A stretch of 64,000 nucleotides of DNA from Indioceanicola profundi (GCF_003568845.1 NZ_CP030128.1:248001-312000); one strand, 5' to 3'; positions 44,901 to 53,903 are shown, counted from the first letter of the stretch. Made by a program: numbers and translations. The notes: generated by a model from the letters alone, not told the origin.

Positions 44901-45659
44901 TCAGGTGAAATAGTTGCAGATGCGCTTTCCGTCGATGACCTGGACGGTGACGTCAAGGTCGTAGATGGCCCGGAGAACGTCCGGCTGGATCACAATGTCC
45001 GGCGGGCCCTGGAACAGGACCCCCCCATCCCGCATGGCGATGATATTGTCGGAATAGCAGGATGCGAAATTGATGTCGTGCAGGACGATGACGATGGTCT
45101 TTCCCATCTCATCCGCGAAGCGCCGCACCTGCTTCATCATCTGCACGGAATGGCGCATGTCGAGATTGTTCAGCGGCTCGTCCAGCAGCACGTAATCCGT
45201 ATCCTGGCACAGGACCATCGCCACGAAGGCGCGCTGGCGCTGCCCGCCCGACAGCTCGTCCAGGAAGCGCCCCGACAAGGGCCCGAGACCGAGATGGTCA
45301 ATGGCGCGCTCCACATGCGCGCGGTCCGCTTCGGTCAGCCGGCCCTTGGAATAGGGATAGCGCCCGAATTCCACCAGGTCGCGCACGGTCAGCCGCGAGG
45401 AGAGATGATTGTCCTGACGCAGGATGGAGAGATGGCGCGCCAGCACGTCGCCCGGCGTTCGTGTCACATCGAGCCCGTCCACCGTGACCGTGCCGCTGGA
45501 CATGGGCAGCAGCCGGCTGATCATCGACAAGAGGGTCGACTTGCCGGCCCCGTTCGGCCCGATGATGGAGGTGATGCCGCCCGCCGGCAGGCAAAGGGAG
45601 ACATCCTTCACCACGACGGCGGCGCCATAGACCTTGGTGACGTTACGCGCTTCGATCAT
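44901..45659 (-). CDS. Iron-siderophore ABC transporter ATP-binding protein
   Basis: A 252-residue FecE/FepC-type ATPase; ATG 45659 overlaps the permease stop (ATGA). Walker A GPNGAGKST, Q-loop near LRQDNHLS, signature LSGGQRQR, Walker B VLLDEPLNNLD, and switch His in VLHDINFA. It powers import of ferric siderophore through the two permeases encoded upstream. It is the last gene of the operon and convergent with the EamA gene. Confidence 0.93.
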   Translation of the reverse strand: MIEARNVTKVYGAAVVVKDVSLCLPAGGITSIIGPNGAGKSTLLSMISRLLPMSSGTVTVDGLDVTRTPGDVLARHLSILRQDNHLSSRLTVRDLVEFGRYPYSKGRLTEADRAHVERAIDHLGLGPLSGRFLDELSGGQRQRAFVAMVLCQDTDYVLLDEPLNNLDMRHSVQMMKQVRRFADEMGKTIVIVLHDINFASCYSDNIIAMRDGGVLFQGPPDIVIQPDVLRAIYDLDVTVQVIDGKRICNYFT

Positions 45660-46621
45660 CGTGCGGTCCCGCGCAGAAGCAGAGCGATGAAGGTGATCCC
45701 GCCCAGGAATTCGATGACGATGCGCAGATTGCCATCGAAGCCGAACACCCTTTCCAGGATCATCTGACCGCCGACCAGGCAGATGATCGCCAGCAGGATG
45801 GCGGCGGGGAGAATGTGGCGGTGCTTGCCCGAGGGCATCACCAGATAGGCGAGATTCGCGACCAGCAGGCCGAAGAAGGTGATCGGCCCGACCAGCGCCG
45901 TGGACACCGACACCAGGATGGCGACCAGCATGAGGATGATGGTCACCATACGGCGGTGGTCGACCCCGAGATTGATCGCCCGATCCCGCCCGAGCGCCAG
46001 CACATCGAAGCTGTGCATGATCCGCCACGCCACAAGGGTCACGACCGCCACTATGACCACGGCCGTGACCAGCAGGTCCGGGCGGACCAAGTTGAAGCTG
46101 GCGAAGAACCGGTCCTGGAGAAAGGCGAACTCGGCCGGGTCGATCAGGCGCTGGAGAAAGGTGGACAGGCTGTGGAAGAAGATGCCGAAGACGATGCCGG
46201 CCAGGATCAGCAGGTGCAGGCTGCGCCGCCCGCCGGCGAATAGGGAGCCGTAGAGCAGCACCGAAAAGGCGACCATCACCGCGATTTCTGCCGCAAAGCG
46301 CAGGCGCGGGTCCACGGACACGATCCCGCTGGAGCCGAGCAGGAAGACCATACCGCTCTGGATCAGGACATAGAGGCTGTCGAAGCCCATGATGGCGGGC
46401 GTCAGGATGCGGTTGTTGGTGACCGTCTGGAACAGCACGGTGGACACCGCGATGGAATAGGCGACCACCACCATCACGGCGATCTTGGCGCCGCGGAAGG
46501 ACAGGATGAACCCCCAGCTCCCCTTGGCGCCGACGGTCATGAAGGCGGCGATCACAGCCAGGCAGGCGAGTGCGAGGAGCAGCAGCACCTGCCGTGGCGA
46601 GGGCTTGCGGAACCTAGCCAA
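45656..46621 (-). CDS. FecCD-type siderophore permease 2
   Basis: A 321-residue FecCD permease with about nine to ten helices. The start is taken at TTG 46621, reading MARFRKPSPRQ, because CAAGGA lies seven bases before it and no good ATG is near; this overlaps the stop of permease 1 by eight bases. Family phrases: NRILTPAIMGFDSLYVLIQS, GRDRAINLGVDHRR and VSTALVGPITFFGLLVANLA. It forms a heterodimeric channel with permease 1. Confidence 0.9.
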   Translation of the reverse strand: MARFRKPSPRQVLLLLALACLAVIAAFMTVGAKGSWGFILSFRGAKIAVMVVVAYSIAVSTVLFQTVTNNRILTPAIMGFDSLYVLIQSGMVFLLGSSGIVSVDPRLRFAAEIAVMVAFSVLLYGSLFAGGRRSLHLLILAGIVFGIFFHSLSTFLQRLIDPAEFAFLQDRFFASFNLVRPDLLVTAVVIVAVVTLVAWRIMHSFDVLALGRDRAINLGVDHRRMVTIILMLVAILVSVSTALVGPITFFGLLVANLAYLVMPSGKHRHILPAAILLAIICLVGGQMILERVFGFDGNLRIVIEFLGGITFIALLLRGTAR

Positions 46622-47648
46622 GGGATGAATCCTTGCGCAGCAGCAGATACAGGAACAGCGCGCTCCCGACGACGCCGACAACGGTGCCGACCGGGATTTC
46701 ATAGGGGTAGCGCACCGTACGGCCGATCAGGTCGCAGACCAGGACGAAGCCGGCGCCGACCACCGCCACCCAGGGCACCGCACGGCGCACATTGTCGCCG
46801 ACGGTCATGCTGACCAGATTGGGCACGATCAGGCCGAGAAAGGGAATGGTGCCCACCGTGACCACCACCGCGGCCGTCACCATGGACACGATGATCAGGC
46901 CGAAGGACACGACCCGGCGGTAGTTCAGCCCCAGACCGGTCGTGAAGTCCCGCCCCATCCCCGCCACCGTGAAACGGTCCGCCGCCAGATAGGCGGCACC
47001 GGTAAGGGCGAGGGCAAACCACAGCAGCTCGTAGCGGCCGCGCAGGACGCCCGAAAAGTCGCCGACAATCCAGGCATTCAGCGATTGCAGCAGGTCGTAG
47101 CGATAGGCGAAGAAGGTGGTGACGGATTCGAAGATGCCGCTGAGCATCAGGCCGACCAGCGGCACCATCAGAACCGACCGCAGGGGAATGCGCCGCAGGA
47201 TCGCGAGGAACAGGGCCGTCCCGGACAGGGCGAAAAGCGCGGCGACCAGCATCTTCACGAACAGATCGATGCCGGGCGCCAGCAGGGTCACGACCAGGAT
47301 TCCCAGGCTCGCGGATTCCACCGTGCCGGCGGTGCCGGGCTCGACGAAGCGGTTGCGGACCAGCATCTGCATGATCATGCCGCTGACGCCCATGGCCATG
47401 CCGGACAGCAGCACGGCTGCGGTGCGTGGGATGCGGCTGGCCAGCATCACCCGCATGGCCTCGCTCTCCGGCCCGGAGGAGAAGAGTGCGGCGGGCGACA
47501 GGTCCGTCGCCCCGACGAAAAGGCTGAGCACGGCCAGCAGGGCGACGCCGAGCGCGGCAAGGAGAAGTTTGGGCACAGGAACTCTGCGGGCTGCGGAACG
47601 GATGCGGAGGTGCGGCGGGACCGGACGCAACGGCGGCAGGGCCGCCAA
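46614..47648 (-). CDS. FecCD-type siderophore permease 1
   Basis: A 344-residue FecCD/BtuC-type permease, with IPRTAAVLLSGMAMGVSGMI then MQMLVRNRFVEPGTAG, GMGRDFTTGLGLNYRR, VVVTVGTIPFLGLIVPNLV and GRTVRYPYEIPVGTVVGVVG. The annotated TTG start at 47648 has a GGGCAGGG site upstream; a GTG at 47573 is an alternative. It pairs with permease 2. It follows the binding-protein gene by 46 bases. Confidence 0.9.
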   Translation of the reverse strand: MAALPPLRPVPPHLRIRSAARRVPVPKLLLAALGVALLAVLSLFVGATDLSPAALFSSGPESEAMRVMLASRIPRTAAVLLSGMAMGVSGMIMQMLVRNRFVEPGTAGTVESASLGILVVTLLAPGIDLFVKMLVAALFALSGTALFLAILRRIPLRSVLMVPLVGLMLSGIFESVTTFFAYRYDLLQSLNAWIVGDFSGVLRGRYELLWFALALTGAAYLAADRFTVAGMGRDFTTGLGLNYRRVVSFGLIIVSMVTAAVVVTVGTIPFLGLIVPNLVSMTVGDNVRRAVPWVAVVGAGFVLVCDLIGRTVRYPYEIPVGTVVGVVGSALFLYLLLRKDSSLG

Positions 47649-47694
47649 GCCAGCGGCCCTGCCCGTCGGGAGCGCGATCCACGCCTGGTGGAAA

Positions 47695-48639
47695 TCAGCC
47701 TTTCTTGAACGCCTGCGCGAGCTGGTCGACCATGTTCTGGACCGACCTCAGGCCACCGCCGACAAGGTACCAGTTCACTGGATCGAGATAGACGACCTGG
47801 TCCTCTTTCCAGGCCTTGGCCTGGGTGACCAGCTCGTTGTCCAGGACGGTCTTGGCGGCACCGCCCCGCCCGATCGCCGCGTCGCGGTCGATCACGAACA
47901 GCCAGTCGGGATTGGTCTGGAGGATGAACTCGGACGAGATAGACTGGCCATGTTGCGAGACCTGCAGGTCCTTGATGGCCGGCGTCACCCCGAAGGTGCC
48001 GTGCAGGATGCCGAAGCGGGAGCCGGGGCCATAGGCGCTCATCTTGGTGCCGGTGGTCAGGACCAGCAGCCCGTTCCCGATCTTCGACGTTGCGGCGCGC
48101 AGGCCCTCGACCGACTGGCGCAGGGCGGCGAGCCTGCTTTCCGCCTCCTTCTCCTTGTCGAAGATCCCGCCGAGCAGCTCGACGTTCTTGGCGACGTCGG
48201 CCAGGTAGTCCGCCGTGTCGATGGTGAGGTCGATGGTCGGCGCGATCCGGGAGAGGTCCTGGTACTTGGCGGCGGAGCGGCCGCCGACGATGATCAGGTC
48301 GGGTTCGAGGGCGTTGACCGCCTCGTAATCCGGCTCGAACACCGTTCCGACCTTCGGGATGCCGTCCGCCGCATATTCGGACAGGTCGTCCGGCAGCACG
48401 CCGCCTGGAACCCCGTCCACCTCGATGCCGAGCGCGTCGAGCGTGTCCAGCGAGGCCAGATCGAAGACCACGACCCGTTGCGGGTTGTGCGGGACGCTCG
48501 TGGTGCCCTGGGCATGCCGGACCTCCATCTTCTCCTGACCCAGCGCCGGCGTGGCCTGCGCGAATGCCAGGGCCAAGACGGCGGCGGAGAACAATCTGGG
48601 AAGGCCCGGCAAGGCCCGCCGCTTCAGGAAATGTGACAT
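47695..48639 (-). CDS. Siderophore periplasmic binding protein
   Basis: A 314-residue type III solute-binding protein (FepB/CeuE/FatB-like). Signal peptide: LPRLFSAAVLALAFAQATPALG. The mature part reads VPHNPQRVVVFDLASLDTLD, LEPDLIIVGGRSAAKYQDLS, WLFVIDRDAAIG and YLDPVNWYLVGGG. ATG 48639 follows AAGGAC. It hands a ferric siderophore, perhaps of catechol type, to the FecCD permeases. It lies 74 bases downstream of the TonB receptor gene, probably in the same transcript. Confidence 0.92.
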   Translation of the reverse strand: MSHFLKRRALPGLPRLFSAAVLALAFAQATPALGQEKMEVRHAQGTTSVPHNPQRVVVFDLASLDTLDALGIEVDGVPGGVLPDDLSEYAADGIPKVGTVFEPDYEAVNALEPDLIIVGGRSAAKYQDLSRIAPTIDLTIDTADYLADVAKNVELLGGIFDKEKEAESRLAALRQSVEGLRAATSKIGNGLLVLTTGTKMSAYGPGSRFGILHGTFGVTPAIKDLQVSQHGQSISSEFILQTNPDWLFVIDRDAAIGRGGAAKTVLDNELVTQAKAWKEDQVVYLDPVNWYLVGGGLRSVQNMVDQLAQAFKKG

Positions 48640-48713
48640 CGTCCTTGTCCTTTCATCCTTTCGGTCGTCAGCGGCCTTTCGCCCGGCTGCCATCGGGGTT
48701 GTCCGCCTGCCGG

Positions 48714-50690
48714 TCAGAAGCTGACGCTGATGCCGGTCCAGACACGCGCCCCGTCGATTGCATAGGCGGACTCCTCGTAGTCCAGCCGCTCGTCGAACAG
48801 GTTCTGGATGCCGCCATGCAGCTTCAGGCTGGGCGTCACCTGATAGGCGACCCCGACATCCACCGTGGTGTAGGCCGGCGCCACCAGGCTTTCGCCGCTG
48901 ATCTGCGCTTCCGTCACGGCCTCCTCGCCCCGGTAGATGGCGCGGATGTAGCTGTCGAAGCGGCTGGTCGGCCGCCAGTTCAACGAGGCGCTCGCCTGCT
49001 GCTTGGGCGTGTCGTTCAGGGCCGAACCGGCATTGGCGCCCGTCAACTGCTCGGACTCCGTCAGCGTGCCGGTCGCGTCGAGGCGCAGCGCTTCCGTGAT
49101 GGGCAGGCTCACGGTGAGCTCAATGCCCCGGATACGCGCCTTGTCGACATTGATGTAGGTGGTCGGCGGCCTGCCCAGGGAGCTGAGCGGTTCGTCGATG
49201 CACCAAGCGCCGGCCTCCACGCAGGTCAGGCGCGTGATCTTGTCGTTGAAGCGCGTGTCATAGGCCGTGATGCCGGCCTGGAAGCCGTCCGCGGCATAGA
49301 GGAGTGCAACCTCGTAGGTGCGGGAGGTTTCCGCTTCCAGGTTGGGATTGCCATAGATGTTGCCGCCACGGCTGCTCTGGCCCCAATCCGCCAGGGTCTG
49401 GCGCAGGTCGGGCGCGCGGAACCCCTTGGAATATCCACCCTTCACCGTGATGGCATCGGTGGCGTTCCACACCGCATAGGCGCGCGGGGTCCAGTTGGTT
49501 CCGTACTGTTCGTCATCATCCATGCGGATGCCGCCGGTGAGGGCGAAGCCGTCGAACAGCTGCAACTCGTCTTCCGCGAACAGCGCCCATGCGGTCCGGC
49601 TGGCGCCGGTCCTGGTCGATCCGGCCAGCCTGTTGCCCGTCAGGTCGGTCAGGTCCTCATGCCGGAAATAGCTGCCCAGGCTCAGCATGTTGGATGGCAG
49701 CGGCACCACCCAGATGCTTTGGCCGACGGTGTTCTTGATGCGCTTTTCCGTTTCGACGTTTTCCGCGTCCTCATACTGGACATAGCTCTCGGACGTGGCC
49801 AAGCCCCAGTCGCCGCTATGGCTCAGCGAGCCGACATAGCGGTTCTGCGTCTGGGTCGATTCCGTGCCCGCGGGTTCTTCCGCGGTGGCTTTGAAGGTCT
49901 GTCCGGCCGTCGCGATGACCTTCTGCCGGAAATAACCCCCTTCCGCCAGGAAGCGGTGATCGGGCGTCAGGTCGAAGCCGAGCTTGGCGGAAATCGTGTC
50001 GTCCCGGCGCTCCGGCGTTCCGCCGATGATCCTGTCCTCTTCCCGCCGGTTGACGGCGCCCTGCACCTGCAGCCCGAGCCCGTCGGTCAGCGGTCCGGAG
50101 ACGTAGAAATTGGCATCGCCGAAATTTCCGAAATCGTCGTCGAGCTGCAGGGTGCCGTTAACCCGCACATTGCCTTGCCAGACATCGCCGATCCGCCGCG
50201 TGATGATGTTGACCACGCCCCCCATCGCGTCCGATCCGTAGAGCGAGGACATCGGTCCCCGGACCACTTCGATCCGCTCGATCGCCTCGAACGGGGGAAG
50301 CAGCCCGCCCTCGCTGATGCTGCCGCCGTTCGTCCGCGATTCCCGTGAGCTCAGCCGGCGACCGTCGACGAGGATCAGCGTGTATTTCGGCGCCATCCCG
50401 CGCAAGGAGATGTCACGGCTGTTCCCCTCGCCCGGCGTGACGGCAACGCCGGGAATCTCCAGCAGGGCGTCCGTGACCTCCCGGTAGGGCGTCCGTTCGA
50501 GATCCTCTCGGGTGATCACGCTGATCGAAGCGGGTGCGTTCCGGATCGTCTGCTGGCGGGCCGTGGCAGTGATGACGATCTCCTCCACATCGGCCGCCGC
50601 CACCTGCATCTCTTCGGCTCTTGCCATGCTCCCCGTCGCCGCGATGGCGGTCAATGCGACGGCAGCCAGCAACCCGATACGAAAACCCAT
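48714..50690 (-). CDS. TonB-dependent siderophore receptor
   Basis: A 658-residue outer-membrane receptor; ATG 50690 has AAGGGGG upstream. Signal peptide (FRIGLLAAVALTAIAATGSM, cleavage near ARA), TonB box-like EEIVITATA, plug domain (PASISVITREDL, VRGPMSSLYGSDAMGGVVNI), then a 22-strand barrel ending in an aromatic residue (TGISVSF). It resembles FepA/CirA-type catecholate receptors. A near-perfect Fur-type palindrome lies 100 bases upstream. It is first gene of the five-gene uptake operon. Confidence 0.93.
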   Translation of the reverse strand: MGFRIGLLAAVALTAIAATGSMARAEEMQVAAADVEEIVITATARQQTIRNAPASISVITREDLERTPYREVTDALLEIPGVAVTPGEGNSRDISLRGMAPKYTLILVDGRRLSSRESRTNGGSISEGGLLPPFEAIERIEVVRGPMSSLYGSDAMGGVVNIITRRIGDVWQGNVRVNGTLQLDDDFGNFGDANFYVSGPLTDGLGLQVQGAVNRREEDRIIGGTPERRDDTISAKLGFDLTPDHRFLAEGGYFRQKVIATAGQTFKATAEEPAGTESTQTQNRYVGSLSHSGDWGLATSESYVQYEDAENVETEKRIKNTVGQSIWVVPLPSNMLSLGSYFRHEDLTDLTGNRLAGSTRTGASRTAWALFAEDELQLFDGFALTGGIRMDDDEQYGTNWTPRAYAVWNATDAITVKGGYSKGFRAPDLRQTLADWGQSSRGGNIYGNPNLEAETSRTYEVALLYAADGFQAGITAYDTRFNDKITRLTCVEAGAWCIDEPLSSLGRPPTTYINVDKARIRGIELTVSLPITEALRLDATGTLTESEQLTGANAGSALNDTPKQQASASLNWRPTSRFDSYIRAIYRGEEAVTEAQISGESLVAPAYTTVDVGVAYQVTPSLKLHGGIQNLFDERLDYEESAYAIDGARVWTGISVSF

Positions 50691-50790
50691 TGGAACGCCC
50701 CCTTCGACACCCCGTACCGTCCACAAGCGCGTCGCGAACCCTGCCGTGGACCAAGGCGGCTGGGGCGGATGCATGTGCGGCACCGCTTAT

Positions 50791-50815
50791 GCAATTGCGA
50801 ATAACTCGCAGTTGC
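50791..50815. promoter_or_regulatory. Fur-type palindrome upstream of siderophore operon
   Basis: A 25-base inverted repeat: GCAATTGCGA, five-base centre ATAAC, TCGCAGTTGC, nine of ten positions symmetric; the inner part TGCGA-N5-TCGCA is perfect. It matches the alphaproteobacterial and gammaproteobacterial Fur-box pattern (GCGAAT..TTCGC type) and sits 100 bases before the receptor start. Iron repression of the receptor-ABC operon is likely. Confidence 0.72.
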
Positions 50816-50864
50816 TGAGTGTCAGATTGCCGGGGGTTTGCCAAGCAACAAACACGAATAAGCG

Positions 50865-51788
50865 TTATTCAGCCGGTTGCGGCAGGCAGGCGCAATGGGC
50901 CGAGAGCTGATCCGCGAGCCATTGAATGGCCGGGTCGCGGTGGCTGCGTTCGTGCCAGAGCAGGTGATAGTCGAAACCAGGGATTTCGGCAGGCGCACGC
51001 AGGCAAACGAAGCCATGGAAGGCCGCCAGCATCTCCGCCGACCGCGTCGGCAGCGTCATGATGGCATCCGACCGCCCAAGCAGGGAGGGAGCCGCCTGGA
51101 AGTAGGGCAGGCGCGCAATCACGCGCCGCTCCCGGGCGCGTTCTCCCAGCAACAGGTCGATGCGGTCGAACTCGTCGCTTCCCACCACGACGCTGATCTG
51201 CGGCCATTTCAGGAAGAGGTCGAGCGGAAGCGATGTAGCGCCATTGCCGGTCAGCAGCGGGTGATCACGGCGGAGAAGGCAGGAAAAGCGCTCCGAGAAG
51301 AGGAACCGGACATGGGCCGCCTGTCGATCAGGTTCCAGGCCGGTGATGATCAGGTCGATGTCGCCCGAAACCAGCCTCTGCATCATGCTGTCGCTGAAGG
51401 GCACCACATCCAACGTCGCTGACGGCGCTTGATCCAGGATATGGGGTAGTGCCGGCGCCACGACCGCCGCAACGCCGAAATCGGTCGATGCCACGCGGAA
51501 CCGCCGCTGGAGCGTGGCCGGGTCGAACTGCGCCGGCTCCAACAGGGTCGAGGTGTTCGCCAGCCAGTGCTGCAGGGGAGTCCGGAGGTCTTCGGCCCGG
51601 CGCGTCAGCTCCATGCCGCTGCTGGTGCGGACAAGCAGGGGATCGCCGACCCTGGTCCGCATCTGGGCCAGTGCGCGGCTGACCGTCGGCTGGCTCAGTC
51701 CCAACCGTTTGGCTGTCTTGGTGACGCTCTTCGTCTGCAGCAGCACCGTAAGGATCATGAGGATGTTCAGGTCGAAATATCTGTCCAC
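50865..51788 (-). CDS. LysR-family transcriptional regulator
   Basis: A 307-residue LysR protein of the NodD/PcpR-like group (DRYFDLNILMILTVLLQTKS, then VTKTAKRLGLSQPTVSRALA). GTG 51788 is chosen because the family starts here; GTG 51818 would add ten residues. The effector domain has FRVASTDFGVAAVV, VPFSDSMMQRLVSGDIDLII and PIxTLPTR-like IMTLPTRSAEML. It is divergent from a DoxX gene, a common LysR target. It is upstream of the iron receptor but separated from it by the Fur site, so it is not obviously in that regulon. Confidence 0.88.
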   Translation of the reverse strand: MDRYFDLNILMILTVLLQTKSVTKTAKRLGLSQPTVSRALAQMRTRVGDPLLVRTSSGMELTRRAEDLRTPLQHWLANTSTLLEPAQFDPATLQRRFRVASTDFGVAAVVAPALPHILDQAPSATLDVVPFSDSMMQRLVSGDIDLIITGLEPDRQAAHVRFLFSERFSCLLRRDHPLLTGNGATSLPLDLFLKWPQISVVVGSDEFDRIDLLLGERARERRVIARLPYFQAAPSLLGRSDAIMTLPTRSAEMLAAFHGFVCLRAPAEIPGFDYHLLWHERSHRDPAIQWLADQLSAHCACLPQPAE

Positions 51789-51827
51789 CGTGCGACCGGT
51801 CCTTGCGCTCAGCTGCACCTGCGACTT

Positions 51828-51841
51828 ATTATCATCCTAAT
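51828..51841. promoter_or_regulatory. Candidate LysR operator ATTA-N6-TAAT
   Basis: An interrupted palindrome ATTA TCATCC TAAT in the region between the divergent LysR and DoxX genes. It fits a short LysR-type site, but the match is weak. Confidence 0.35.
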
Positions 51842-51895
51842 TACGGGGCCGGGCAAGTTTCATCCCGTCCGCGGTCGACAGGGGAATGATGGATC

Positions 51896-52318
51896 ATGAA
51901 CACCGACACGCTTCAGACCGTCTGGGCTCCCCGCATTCTCAGCGTGCTGCGCATCGTTGCCGCCTTGCTCTTCTTCGAACATGGCTCGCAGAAGCTGTTG
52001 GGCTTCCCGCCGACCGAAAACCCGCCCGCACTTCTCTCGCTGTCCTGGATCGCGGGCGCGCTGGAACTGGTTGGCGGCGCGTTCTTGGCGCTCGGCCTGT
52101 TCACCCGGCCGGTGGCCTTCATTCTCTCGGGCGAAATGGCCTTTGCCTATTGGATCGGACACGCGCCGCGCAGCTTCTTTCCAGTCCTCAACGGCGGCGA
52201 CGCCGCCATCCTTTACTGCTTTGTGTTCCTCTATCTCGCATTCGCCGGCGGCGGCGCCTGGAGCGTCGACGCGCTGCGGGCAGGCAGAGGGTCCCCGACG
52301 CCGATTCGGAACGTCTAG
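51896..52318 (+). CDS. DoxX-family membrane protein
   Basis: A 140-residue protein with four helices. Family phrases: ILSVLRIVAALLFFEHGSQK LLG region, WIAGALELVGGAFLALGLFT, and the last pair AILYCFVFLYLAFAGGGAWSVD. DoxX proteins belong to quinone-linked or redox-linked membrane proteins (known: thiosulfate:quinone oxidoreductase subunit, and general oxidative-stress roles). It is divergent from a LysR regulator that probably controls it. Confidence 0.88.
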   Translation: MNTDTLQTVWAPRILSVLRIVAALLFFEHGSQKLLGFPPTENPPALLSLSWIAGALELVGGAFLALGLFTRPVAFILSGEMAFAYWIGHAPRSFFPVLNGGDAAILYCFVFLYLAFAGGGAWSVDALRAGRGSPTPIRNV

Positions 52319-52386
52319 CCGCCTGAGCCGGTCCCGCAGCTCTCCGGCACAGAACACGAAGGCCTAGAGAGCTGTGGCTGCGTGAC

Positions 52387-52470
52387 CAGCCTGCGGGAGG
52401 TGACGGAGGCGATCCGCCAGCTGATCCGGACCGGTTGTGGCTGGCGCATGCCGCCGAACGGCTTCCCGCC
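52387..52470 (+). pseudogene. IS5-type transposase remnant
   Basis: About 28 codons read LREVTEAIRQLIRTGCGWRM then PPNGFPP, the classic N-terminal phrase of IS5/IS427-type transposases (LREVVNAI..L.TGCQWR.LPKDFPP). The sequence before and after has no match, so this is a short relic. No terminal repeats were recognised. Confidence 0.72.
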
Positions 52471-52520
52471 GTGTCCGTATCGCCATCCTTGCAGATTAAT
52501 CGCCAGCGCCGGAGCCAGGG

Positions 52521-53189
52521 TCACTCCCGGTTGGCCGAGGCTGCTTCCAGGCTCTCGAGCTGCTCGCGACTGATATTCACGCCGAGTTGCCTGCCGGAGG
52601 TATCGACAGCTGAAATCTCGCTGAAGGGAAGCTCGACGCGGGCGTCACCGATACCGAGCAGACCATCCGCCGTCGATACGACCACCTGCTCCACCCGGCC
52701 GCTTTGCAGATCGATGATCAGCGTCTCGACCGCGCCGACCTCCTGCCCGTCGACAAGGCGCACCGTGTAGTCCTTGAGATCCGCAGCGAGGATGCGGCCG
52801 GAGCCGGTCGGGCCCATGTTGGTCGGTGCGATCTGCCCTGGGAACATGCGTGTCGCGCCGTCTCCAGGCTCCACGTCCGGCGCGGCGCCACGGACAGCCA
52901 GGGCGGCATTCGGGTCCTGCGGGTTACCGGCCCTTGGCACAGGGTCGGGATCGGGCGTCTCCCTGACTACATCGATGTCACGGCCCTCGCCGATCATATC
53001 GCCGTCCCGGTCTTCCTCGTTCTGTTCGATGACGGGCGTGTCCTCCGTCTTGGTGATGGCGCTTGTCGCTGCCGTGGAGTCGGTCACGATGCCTTCCTGA
53101 TGCCGGTCCCGATCCGCCGTCTGCGCAAGCGCTGGCGCTGCGGCGAGGACTAGCAAGGCCGATAGCGGCCAAGTGAGCCTGTGTGTCAT
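52521..53189 (-). CDS. Exported PRC-barrel protein
   Basis: A 222-residue protein. Sec signal at 1-22 (MTHRLTWPLSALLVLAAAPA, cleavage near ALA-Q). A disordered Asp/Glu/Pro-rich segment (25-125) leads into a PRC-barrel domain (about 128-205: GRILAADLKDYTVRLVDGQE, VGAVETLIIDLQSGRVEQVV). The end ISREQLESL is typical. PRC barrels mediate protein contacts in envelope and photosystem assembly. It opens the exported-protein block and is divergent from the acidic/EF-hand module; another PRC protein lies at 58574. Binding partners unknown. Confidence 0.85.
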   Translation of the reverse strand: MTHRLTWPLSALLVLAAAPALAQTADRDRHQEGIVTDSTAATSAITKTEDTPVIEQNEEDRDGDMIGEGRDIDVVRETPDPDPVPRAGNPQDPNAALAVRGAAPDVEPGDGATRMFPGQIAPTNMGPTGSGRILAADLKDYTVRLVDGQEVGAVETLIIDLQSGRVEQVVVSTADGLLGIGDARVELPFSEISAVDTSGRQLGVNISREQLESLEAASANRE

Positions 53190-53549
53190 GGGATCATCCT
53201 TTCAGCAGGAGTTTCCGCCGCTCTCCCCAGGGGAAGGGCGGTGCCTGTTTCCTTCGGGTCCTGGTCAGGAGACCGGATTGCCGCCGCACCGGCCGCCGTC
53301 GGTCTGCGGCTGAGACCAGCGGACGCTATCGAAGCCGGCGACCGTGAGCACGGCACCGGAGATCAGCGCCACGCCAGTGTTGCGCCTCCTCTCCTCCAGT
53401 AAAGCCCGTCCATTCGCCACAACAGCGGCAGTCCAGGTCGGTTCGAGCGCGGCCGGCAAAAATATTCCCGGCGACAACCCGGAATGAGCGTCGTTGGGGG
53501 GGCAGGCTGAGCAGCCCGACACTGTCCCCAACGAGAGGAGAACTGAGAA
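53190..53549. other. Divergent intergenic region with possible SDR tail relic
   Basis: A 360-base region that should hold promoters for the PRC gene and for the acidic/EF-hand module. On the minus strand (about 53270-53400) a frame reads NTGVALISGAVLTVAGFDS, faintly like an SDR C-terminus, but the match is too weak to call. Confidence 0.3.
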
Positions 53550-53903
53550 ATGAATGGCTGGAGATTGGATCTGAAGAGAACCGGCGCTGCGGCTCTTACC
53601 GCAATCTGGCTCATCGCCGTGCCGCAATCCGCCTCCGCCCAGTGGTGGGAGGATGAGGGGGCGTTCGCCGAGGGTGAACAGAACTTCGGCTCCGGTTGGG
53701 CCGGGGATGAGGAGGACGGCCTGTTCCAGGATGAGGGCGCCCTTGATACCGGCGAAGCCTTCGGAGGCGATGACGAGATCGCCCTAGGCGACGAGGAGGA
53801 TGGCTGGCTGGGCGAGAACGACGCCGAGTTCGGCGATGAGGATTCCTATGGCGGCTACTACGAGGAGGATTTCGAGACCGGCGAGTGGGGGGACTGGTTT
53901 TAG
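53550..53903 (+). CDS. Acidic secreted protein, copy A (QWWEDE...WGDWF)
   Basis: A 117-residue protein with GAGAGGAGAA upstream of ATG. Sec signal at 1-30 (TGAAALTAIWLIAVPQSASA), predicted mature start QWWEDE. The mature 87 residues are extremely acidic (about one third Asp/Glu) with Trp/Tyr/Phe and Gly between, and end DSYGGYYEEDFETGEWGDWF. A paralogue at 56879 shares signal, N-terminus, an EIALG(D/E)EE motif and the aromatic end. It is followed 55 bases later by an EF-hand gene. I do not recognise the family; it may bind calcium or a cationic partner. Confidence 0.8.
   Translation: MNGWRLDLKRTGAAALTAIWLIAVPQSASAQWWEDEGAFAEGEQNFGSGWAGDEEDGLFQDEGALDTGEAFGGDDEIALGDEEDGWLGENDAEFGDEDSYGGYYEEDFETGEWGDWF

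Noticed and set aside
48564-50348. 594-codon open frame on the plus strand
   Set aside because: Antisense to the TonB receptor gene; no signal or domain.
51828-51841. Strong LysR box between LysR and DoxX
   Set aside because: The only candidate, ATTA-N6-TAAT, is short and does not have the T-N11-A form; kept only as a low-confidence site.
53265-53627. Minus-strand frame with an SDR-like tail
   Set aside because: Only about 20 residues resemble an SDR C-terminus, with no cofactor or catalytic motif; too weak.
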